From an uncultured Clostridia bacterium (lineage in GTDB: Bacteria > Bacillota > Clostridia > Christensenellales > Aristaeellaceae): a stretch of DNA of 6,777 nucleotides. Positions within the stretch are counted from its first letter, which is position 1, and each line of letters opens with the position of its first letter. The position numbers and the translations under genes were made by a program. The notes under the pieces are model-generated. The model was not told the DNA's origin, ran no database searches, and saw only the letters and a program-made list of their open reading frames with translations. This document shows positions 1-4,896 of the stretch, one piece after another. The stretch covers positions 1-6,777 of the forward strand of contig CAMOHY010000120.1 in NCBI GenBank assembly GCA_946615495.1, read 5' to 3'.

Positions 1-133
1 ATAGCTGGTTTTTAGGCTCTTTGTCAAAAGTTGGTTGAAATATGAGATGTCATTGGAGAGGCGTTTTCGAGCGGGAAAACAGCCGTCTGGAGCGATCTGG
101 GTGGGTGCTTCGTAAAGCAGGATTCATTCTGCA
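1..133. other. Non-coding left flank with possible insertion-sequence end
   Basis: No convincing gene lies here. Short reading frames exist on both strands but none has a ribosome site or recognisable protein. The one notable signal is GGCTCTTTGTCAAAAG at 16-31. This resembles the terminal inverted repeats of ISL3-family insertion sequences, which typically begin GGCTCTTTGTCAA; that comparison is from memory of the family. Read this way, the element would extend rightwards from 16, yet no transposase follows, so at most a deleted remnant is present. The stretch sits just downstream of the membrane-protein gene on the minus strand, and no clear terminator for that gene was found in it. Confidence 0.4.
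16..31 (+). repeat. Possible ISL3-type terminal inverted repeat (remnant)
   Basis: The sequence GGCTCTTTGTCAAAAG matches the usual start of ISL3-family terminal repeats as I recall them. No matching opposite end (GACAAAGAGCC) is found in the window. The nearest look-alike is GACAAAGCC at 785-793, which lacks two bases and lies between the aldolase gene and its terminator, so it is not a credible partner. The call rests on one short motif and could be coincidence. Confidence 0.3.
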
Positions 134-607
134 TTATTCCTCGCTTTCCTTTTCGCCTACATTGTCTAATACCGCTCGTCTTTTATTGTATGCGGCCCGG
201 AACACTTCCAAGATGACAAAACAGGCTGCGTAGACGGCAACGGCGATGGCGGCGGTGATTAATAATGACTTTGCCTCCATTTTGTTGTTCTGAATAAGCT
301 TGAATCCATTGATAACGCCGATGAGAACAGCGGGAATGATACTTGCAGCAGCGTTTCCTTTTCTGGAAGGCGTTGATGTTCTTGCCCAAAGACCATTTTT
401 TAGCGTGGCTGCTGAGAGGTAAACGCTCCCTACCAGAAGAATAATGATCTCCCCAAGCACTTCTTTGATTGTACCGCCTATGATAAGCTGAACGACAATC
501 GAAACAGCCAGCGCCCAAAACATGACCCAAAAGCCATACTCTTCCAGCTTGAAACGTTTCTGATTCTGCATTTCGTCAAGATTATTCGTGCGGTTCTTCT
601 TCATCAT
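134..607 (-). CDS. Small four-helix membrane protein, DUF6773-like
   Basis: This encodes 157 residues of unknown function. The start of the protein, with LDEMQNQKRFKLEEYG at residues 10-25 leading directly into a membrane helix, resembles the DUF6773 family of Clostridia, which is commonly encoded directly after a small XRE-type repressor. Four hydrophobic stretches are visible at about residues 25-44, 50-70, 87-101 and 113-138, and the tail is charged, so it should be an integral cytoplasmic-membrane protein. The start was set at 607 rather than further upstream because AGGAGG lies 6 bases before it; the adjacent ATG at 604 is equally possible. Its first 26 bases overlap the end of the decayed regulator, as expected for a translationally coupled pair. 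Family assignment is by recall of the N-terminal pattern; biochemical role is unknown. Confidence 0.75.
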   Translation of the reverse strand: MMKKNRTNNLDEMQNQKRFKLEEYGFWVMFWALAVSIVVQLIIGGTIKEVLGEIIILLVGSVYLSAATLKNGLWARTSTPSRKGNAAASIIPAVLIGVINGFKLIQNNKMEAKSLLITAAIAVAVYAACFVILEVFRAAYNKRRAVLDNVGEKESEE

Positions 608-698
608 GCGTATCCTCCTCTCCAAACAAGTCGTCCAAACTCTTTCCAAGCACCCGGCAAATTGCCCTGCAGAGCCGTATTGTCAAATTTTTTCCTAC
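582..698 (-). pseudogene. C-terminal remnant of an XRE-family HTH regulator
   Basis: In a second minus-strand frame, overlapping the membrane-protein start, the sequence reads LTIRLCRAICRVLGKSLDD followed by LFGEE and an acidic tail, ending at TAA 582-584. Small Cro/CI-type repressors of Clostridia end with this pattern (NPTIKLCxAICxALGKxLDxLFWEE), covering the last helices of the DNA-binding domain. The frame stays open upstream, but what precedes about 698 does not look like the recognition helix or the N-terminal part of the domain, and no start codon with a ribosome site is present. The left edge of the homology is approximate. The terminator of the neighbouring operon begins only 40 bases away, so the 5' half of the regulator appears to have been deleted at this junction. 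The fragment would not bind DNA alone. Confidence 0.65.
614..619 (-). promoter_or_regulatory. Ribosome binding site of the DUF6773-like gene
   Basis: AGGAGG on the minus strand is a perfect Shine-Dalgarno core. It lies 6 bases before the ATG at 607 and 9 before the ATG at 604, so it fixes the start region to this pair and rules out the longer reading frame beginning at 649. The site is inside the 3' end of the remnant regulator gene. Confidence 0.7.
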
Positions 699-737
699 AG
701 CGCACAAAAGCTGCAGTGCAGAAAAGAACGATAACGC

Positions 738-772
738 AAAAAACCTCCCATGAGGCTGATTGCCCTGGGAGG
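738..772 (-). terminator. Rho-independent terminator of the kinase-aldolase operon
   Basis: Read on the minus strand, CCTCCCA (772-766) pairs perfectly with TGGGAGG (750-744). A second small stem GGC/GCC lies inside the loop, and six T residues follow at once (743-738). It begins about 40 bases after the aldolase stop codon, the usual place for an operon terminator. Confidence 0.85.
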
Positions 773-811
773 CTGCAGCGCATCGACAAAGCCGATAGAG
801 GAGGCGGGGGA

Positions 812-1843
812 TTATATGCCGTCCAGCAGGGCCATCAGCGCGTCCACGTCCTCCGGGCGGGTGGCCCAGCTGGTGGCGAAGCGAACCACGGAACGCTCCC
901 CGTCATAGGGCTGCCAGAAGGAAAAGCGCACCCGCTTTTCCAGGCGGCGCAGGAGGCCGTTTTCCAAAATGACGAACTGCTGATTGGTGGGCGAAACGCG
1001 GAAGAAGGCAAAGCCCCGCTTCGCAAAGCCTTGCTTCATATATTCCGCCATTTCAATGGCGTGGCGGCTGAGCTGAAAGTACAGGCCGTCCGTAAACAAA
1101 GCGTCAAACTGCACGCCCAGCAGCCGGCCCTTGGCGAGCAATGCCCCGTGCTGCTTGACATGGGTAAAAAACCGCTTGGGCGCGCCGTGGGGGAACACCA
1201 CCGCTTCGCCGCACAGGGCGCCCACCTTGGTGCCGCCGATATAAAAGGCGTCGCACAGGCGGCAAAGGTCCATCAGCGCCACATCGGCGCTCAGGCTTGC
1301 CAGCCCATAGCCCAGCCGGGCCCCGTCCAGGAACAGGGGAAGGCCAAAGGAGGAGCACACGCGCTTGAGCGCTTCCAGTTCCTTTAAGGAGTACAGGCTG
1401 CCGTACTCCGTGGGGTGGGAAATATACACCGCGCCGGGATATACCATGTGGGCGCAGGTGGAGTCCGCGAAAAAGGAGGAAAGGAAGGCCTCCAAGTCCT
1501 CAGCCCTGATTTTTCCGTCGCGCTCCGGCAGGGTGAGCACCTTATGGCCGGTGTATTCAATGGCCCCTGCCTCGTGCACGGCCACGTGGCCGGTTTCCGC
1601 GGCCACCACGCCCTCGGTGCCGGAAAGCAGGGCGTCGATGACCACGGCGTTGGTCTGGGTGCCGCCTACCAAAAAGTAGATATCCGCATCCGGGCATTGG
1701 CAGCATTCCCGGATTTTTTCTTTTGCCCGCAGGCAGTATTCGTCCTCCCCGTAGCCGGGCTGCTGCACCAGGTTGGTGTCAGACAGCGCCTTGAGCACTT
1801 GGGGATGGGCCCCTTCGGAATAATCGTTTTCAAAAGAAAGCAT
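812..1843 (-). CDS. Threonine aldolase family PLP-dependent enzyme
   Basis: This 343-residue protein has the usual length of the fold-type I beta-eliminating lyase/threonine aldolase family. Members cleave L-threonine or L-allo-threonine to glycine and acetaldehyde in the cytosol. Visible landmarks are FENDYSEGAHP near the N-terminus, the phosphate-binding GGTQTN (residues 60-65), a histidine at 86 in the position that stacks on the cofactor ring, FLDGARLGYG (171-180) with Asp173 for the pyridine nitrogen and Arg176, and YIGGTKVGA (201-209) with Lys206 as the Schiff-base lysine. The C-terminal domain contains RFATSWATRPEDVDAL. All expected catalytic residues are present, so it should be active. 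The GGTKVG lysine motif marks a Firmicutes subgroup distinct from E. coli LtaE, and its true substrate is not certain. The gene starts 20 bases after the sugar kinase stop, with GAGGAA about 8 bases before the ATG, so the two are co-transcribed. Confidence 0.88.
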   Translation of the reverse strand: MLSFENDYSEGAHPQVLKALSDTNLVQQPGYGEDEYCLRAKEKIRECCQCPDADIYFLVGGTQTNAVVIDALLSGTEGVVAAETGHVAVHEAGAIEYTGHKVLTLPERDGKIRAEDLEAFLSSFFADSTCAHMVYPGAVYISHPTEYGSLYSLKELEALKRVCSSFGLPLFLDGARLGYGLASLSADVALMDLCRLCDAFYIGGTKVGALCGEAVVFPHGAPKRFFTHVKQHGALLAKGRLLGVQFDALFTDGLYFQLSRHAIEMAEYMKQGFAKRGFAFFRVSPTNQQFVILENGLLRRLEKRVRFSFWQPYDGERSVVRFATSWATRPEDVDALMALLDGI

Positions 1844-1863
1844 GGCTTTTGTTCCTCGCTTTT

Positions 1864-2952
1864 TCAGCGCTTGATATCGTAATTCGTGTTCATCAGGTTG
1901 CGGATGGTGTTCACGTCGTCGGTAATGTTGGCGTCGCCGTGAATGGTGTGCTTGATAACGGAGGAGGCCACGGCGAAGTTCAGCATATCCATGGGCTTGT
2001 AGCCGTGAATCATGGCGTAGATGAGGCCGCTGGCAAACGCGTCGCCGCCGCCCACCCGGTCCAGGATGGTGAAGGTGAACAGCTTGCTTTCAAAGGTATG
2101 GCCTTCATACCACATAAAGGCTTTCAGGCTGTTTTCCGAGCCGGAATGGGCATAGCGCACGTGGCGGGCGATGCACTTTAAATTGGGCCAGCGCTGAATG
2201 AAGGCCTGAAACACCTCGTCCTGCTGCTCGTAAGCGGGCTGCAGGGGCACGCCGTCCTTCACGTCGCCCTTGCCGTGATCGTTTTCATCCTTCCACAGGT
2301 GGTAGGGCTCAATGCCCATCAGCACATCCACATAGGGCAGGCATTCGGTGCAGAAATCCCGCGCTTCCTCCCAGGTCCACAGGGCGGAACGGAAATTGCC
2401 GTCAAAGGACACGGTGAGCCCCAATTCCTTGGCGGTTTTGAGCATATCCATGGTCAGCTTCCGGCAGTTGGGGGCCAGGGCGGGCGTAATGCCCGAAAGG
2501 TGCAGCCAGTCAAAATCCTGGAGCAGGGCTTTCAGATCGTAATGGCTGAAATCATACTCCGTCAGGGCGGAATGCTTCCGGTCGTAAATCACCTTGCTGG
2601 TACGCACGCCAAAGCCCGTTTCCAGGTAATAGGTGCCCAGCCGGTGGGTGGGCGTTTCCTTCGGGGTGGAAAGGATGACCGGGGTGCAGTGCACGTCGCT
2701 GCTTCGCAGGGCGCGGATGGCGCTTTTGCCCAGGGAATTATCCGGCACCACGGAGAAAAACGTGCTGTCCACCCCCAGGCAGGCCAGGGCCAGGGCGATG
2801 TTGGCCTCGCTGCCGCCGTAGGAGGCGTCAAAGGAATTGGTCATGCGGATTTTTTCGTAGTTGGGCGGCGTCAGGCGCAGCATAATTTCACCCATGGTAA
2901 TGAATTTCTGGCCCGCTTCCTGATTTTTGAGCAATGGATTCTGGTGGATCAT
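1864..2952 (-). CDS. kdgK: PfkB-family sugar kinase, probable 2-keto-3-deoxygluconate kinase
   Basis: This is a 362-residue cytosolic ribokinase/PfkB-family kinase. Members transfer phosphate from ATP to a sugar hydroxyl; the 2-keto-3-deoxygluconate (KDG) kinases make KDPG in sugar-acid breakdown. Landmarks are MGEIMLRLTPP (residues 20-30), the substrate-binding YGGSEANIALALACLG (45-60), VSFDGNFRSALW (181-192), and the anion-hole and catalytic motif DRVGGGDAFASGL (298-310) with catalytic Asp304. The DRVGGGD form and SFDxNxR strand are typical of the KDG kinase group rather than fructokinase or ribokinase, so the specificity call is by resemblance. Insertions make it slightly longer than the usual 310-340 residues, notably the charged stretch at about 218-245. 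The start at 2952 has GGGGAG about 9 bases before it; an internal Met20 is the only other sensible candidate. It is the first gene of a two-gene operon with the aldolase and has its own promoter at 2994-3022. Confidence 0.85.
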   Translation of the reverse strand: MIHQNPLLKNQEAGQKFITMGEIMLRLTPPNYEKIRMTNSFDASYGGSEANIALALACLGVDSTFFSVVPDNSLGKSAIRALRSSDVHCTPVILSTPKETPTHRLGTYYLETGFGVRTSKVIYDRKHSALTEYDFSHYDLKALLQDFDWLHLSGITPALAPNCRKLTMDMLKTAKELGLTVSFDGNFRSALWTWEEARDFCTECLPYVDVLMGIEPYHLWKDENDHGKGDVKDGVPLQPAYEQQDEVFQAFIQRWPNLKCIARHVRYAHSGSENSLKAFMWYEGHTFESKLFTFTILDRVGGGDAFASGLIYAMIHGYKPMDMLNFAVASSVIKHTIHGDANITDDVNTIRNLMNTNYDIKR

Positions 2953-2993
2953 GCGGCTTTCTCCCCTTCGTATTTCTTCTTGGCATTATCTGC

Positions 2994-3006
2994 ATTATGG
3001 CATAAT
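2994..3006. promoter_or_regulatory. Operator-like dyad over the kinase -10 box
   Basis: ATTATG-G-CATAAT is a perfect 6+1+6 inverted repeat. One arm is the -10 box itself, and a further copy of GCATTAT stands at 2983-2989, near the expected transcription start. A bound protein here would block RNA polymerase, as a repressor does. No regulator gene adjoins it, so the binding protein is unknown, and part of the symmetry follows from the extended -10 sequence itself. Confidence 0.4.
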
Positions 3007-3022
3007 CCTTTGGCAGCGTCAA
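2994..3022 (-). promoter_or_regulatory. Sigma-A-type promoter of the kinase-aldolase operon
   Basis: On the minus strand TTGACG (3022-3017) and CATAAT (2999-2994) are separated by exactly 17 bases. The spacer ends in TATGC, giving an extended -10 (TG at the second and third bases before the box). Transcription would start near 2987, leaving a leader of about 35 bases before the kinase ATG. Confidence 0.75.
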
Positions 3023-3057
3023 GGCTCCGATGCAAAAAAACAGCCGGAAGGCGGCAA

Positions 3058-3086
3058 TTGTTTTTTCTTTTCGATTATGCTACAAT
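3058..3086 (+). promoter_or_regulatory. Sigma-A-type promoter of the histidine kinase-HD-GYP operon
   Basis: TTGTTT (3058-3063) and TACAAT (3081-3086) are 17 bases apart, and the spacer ends in TATGC, an extended -10. The start of transcription would be near 3093, giving a leader of about 72 bases. The octamer GATTATGC (3073-3080) before the -10 box is identical to that at the same place in the divergent kinase promoter. Confidence 0.75.
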
Positions 3087-3150
3087 AGCTGGGAGCAACC
3101 ATTGCGCAGGAAAAGCGAATCCGTTCCGCGGCGGCAGGGCGCGCCAAAAA

Positions 3151-3156
3151 GGAGAG
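3151..3156 (+). promoter_or_regulatory. Ribosome binding site fixing the histidine kinase start
   Basis: GGAGAG lies 8 bases before the ATG at 3165. This selects 3165 over the in-frame ATG at 3030, which precedes the predicted promoter and would give a 45-residue extension of low-complexity basic sequence. Confidence 0.75.
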
Positions 3157-3164
3157 AAAAGCTT

Positions 3165-4883
3165 ATGGGCAAGGAATACGCGATTATTGATAAAGAAAAA
3201 AACGGCGCCGTTATGTTCCAAACCGAAGGCTTTGACCCGCAGCAGGTGAAAGAAAAAGTTGATCTGTGCGGCACCCGGCAATTATGGATTTCCGGCCAGG
3301 ACGATTTGGAACGGGAAAATGTGGTTTTGCAGCAGCGCCTGCGGGAAGCCGAGGATGCCAACGCGGCCAAAGAAACCTTTTTGAGCAATATGTCCCACGA
3401 TATCCGCACGCCCATGAACGCCATCGTGGGCATGACGGCGCTGGCAAAAAAGCATATTGACGAAAAAGCCCGCGTGGCCGACGCCCTGGACAAGATTGAG
3501 GTGGCCAGCGGCCATTTGCTCAGCCTCATTAACGACGTGCTGGATATGTCCCGCATCAATTCGGGACGCATGACTTTGGCGGAAACCAATTTTTCCCTGA
3601 GCGATTTGATGCACGACATCCTCATCATCGCCCGGCCCCAAATGGAGCAAAAGGGCCACGCCTTCCATTTGCAGGTGGGCGATATCCTGTATGAAAGCCT
3701 GGTTGGGGACGCTATGCGCCTGCGGCAGATTTATGTGAATATTCTCAATAACGCGGTTAAATACACCCCCGACGGGGGCGATATCACCATGGCCGTTTCC
3801 CAGCGGATGGAGGGGGGAAAATGCGTGCTCTCCTTCCGGTGCCGGGACAACGGCATCGGCATGACGGAGGAATTTCTCCAGCGCATTTTCCAGCCCTTCG
3901 AGCGGGTCAATTCCTCCACGATTTCCAAAATCGAGGGTACGGGCCTGGGCATGAGCATTGTGAAAAAGCTCATAGAGGCCATGGGCGGCCGCATCCAAAT
4001 TGAAAGCGCGCCCGGAAAGGGCACCGAGGTGGGAGTGGATGTGCCCATGCGGTATGAGGAATTGCGCGTGGACACCTCCTTATTGGAAAAGAAGCGCCTG
4101 CTGATTCTGGAATCGGACCCGGAGGTGGAAAAGGTATACGAAAAATACCTGGGCGAATTTGGCCTGTCCTTCCGCATTGTTACCACGGACGAGGGCGCCA
4201 TTTCCGCCCTGACCGACGCGGACTACCACGGCCAAAGCTATGACGCCGTGCTGCTGGGCAAGGTCGCGGGCCGGGCGGACAAATTGTTTGACCTGGCGGC
4301 ATACCTGAAAAAAGCGCACCCCGCCCTGACGCTTATTCTGGTGGGCGAGCAGAATTGGAGCGAAATCGAATACCGGGCCAACCGCAGCGGCATCGAGCAC
4401 TTTATTCCCCAGCCCTTCCTGCGCAAATCCCTCCTTAAAGGGCTGAACGCCGCCATGCAGGCGTCCGAGGGGCCAGCCGACGCCTTTGGCTCGCCCGATT
4501 TGCAGGGGAAGCACATCCTGCTTGCCGAGGACAACGAGATTAACCGGGAAATTGCCCTGGAGCTGCTGAAAATGACCGGGGCCCAGGCGGACAGCGCCGT
4601 CAACGGCCAGGAAGCGGTGGACGCCTTCCTTCGATCGCCGGAAGGGCACTACGACCTGATCCTTATGGATATTCAAATGCCGGTGATGGACGGCTACACG
4701 GCGGTCCAGCGCATCCGGGAAAGCAAGAGGGAGGACGCGCCCACAGTCAAAATCATCGCCATGACGGCCAACGCCTTCGCGGAGGACATTGCCAAGGCGC
4801 TGAACGCGGGCATGAACGGCCATTTGGCCAAGCCCATCGATATCAATATGTTCATGCAGACCCTGCGGCAGATCCAGTCATAA
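3165..4883 (+). CDS. Soluble hybrid histidine kinase with two receiver domains
   Basis: This is a 572-residue signalling kinase. After about 45 unassigned residues and a likely coiled coil (47-72), it has a HisKA domain with the phosphorylated His78 in SNMSHDIRTPMNAI, then an ATPase domain with N box NILNNAVKYT (192-201), DNGIGM (228-233), FQPFERV (242-248) and GTGLGMSIV (258-266). A first receiver-like domain (about 309-430) is degenerate: Gly365 stands where the phosphorylated Asp should be and Gln416 where the conserved Lys should be. The second receiver (448-570) is intact, with Glu455/Asp456, acceptor Asp502 in LMDIQMPVMDG, Thr534 and Lys556. There is no membrane helix or signal peptide, so it should sense a cytosolic signal or a partner protein. 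It lies 13 bases before the HD-GYP gene, its probable output. Hybrid kinases often pass phosphate on through a separate HPt protein; none is visible here. Confidence 0.92.
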   Translation: MGKEYAIIDKEKNGAVMFQTEGFDPQQVKEKVDLCGTRQLWISGQDDLERENVVLQQRLREAEDANAAKETFLSNMSHDIRTPMNAIVGMTALAKKHIDEKARVADALDKIEVASGHLLSLINDVLDMSRINSGRMTLAETNFSLSDLMHDILIIARPQMEQKGHAFHLQVGDILYESLVGDAMRLRQIYVNILNNAVKYTPDGGDITMAVSQRMEGGKCVLSFRCRDNGIGMTEEFLQRIFQPFERVNSSTISKIEGTGLGMSIVKKLIEAMGGRIQIESAPGKGTEVGVDVPMRYEELRVDTSLLEKKRLLILESDPEVEKVYEKYLGEFGLSFRIVTTDEGAISALTDADYHGQSYDAVLLGKVAGRADKLFDLAAYLKKAHPALTLILVGEQNWSEIEYRANRSGIEHFIPQPFLRKSLLKGLNAAMQASEGPADAFGSPDLQGKHILLAEDNEINREIALELLKMTGAQADSAVNGQEAVDAFLRSPEGHYDLILMDIQMPVMDGYTAVQRIRESKREDAPTVKIIAMTANAFAEDIAKALNAGMNGHLAKPIDINMFMQTLRQIQS

Positions 4884-4896
4884 GGGGGAAAAGGCC

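Noticed and set aside
658..686. TTGACA on the minus strand (686-681) as a promoter for the membrane-protein gene
   Set aside because: No good -10 box follows at 16-18 bases (AATTTG at 17), and the hexamer lies inside the remnant regulator's coding sequence. An alternative reading using GACAAT as the -10 is equally weak.
785..793. GACAAAGCC as the opposite end of an insertion sequence starting at 16
   Set aside because: It lacks two bases of the motif and falls between the aldolase stop codon and its terminator, so an element with these ends would cut through an intact operon unit.
662..1387. Long plus-strand reading frame opposite the aldolase gene
   Set aside because: It mirrors the aldolase coding strand, shows no protein family pattern and has no ribosome site. 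The same holds for the other long frames opposite the kinase, histidine kinase and HD-GYP genes.
3035..3066. A-run/T-run dyad (AAAAAACA ... TGTTTTTT) with a GCC/GGC core, resembling a terminator
   Set aside because: The core stem is only three base pairs with a bulge, no plus-strand gene ends upstream of it, and its right arm is part of the -35 region of the plus-strand promoter.
3030..3164. In-frame extension of the histidine kinase to an ATG at 3030
   Set aside because: It would place the start before the predicted promoter and lacks a ribosome site, whereas ATG 3165 has GGAGAG 8 bases upstream.
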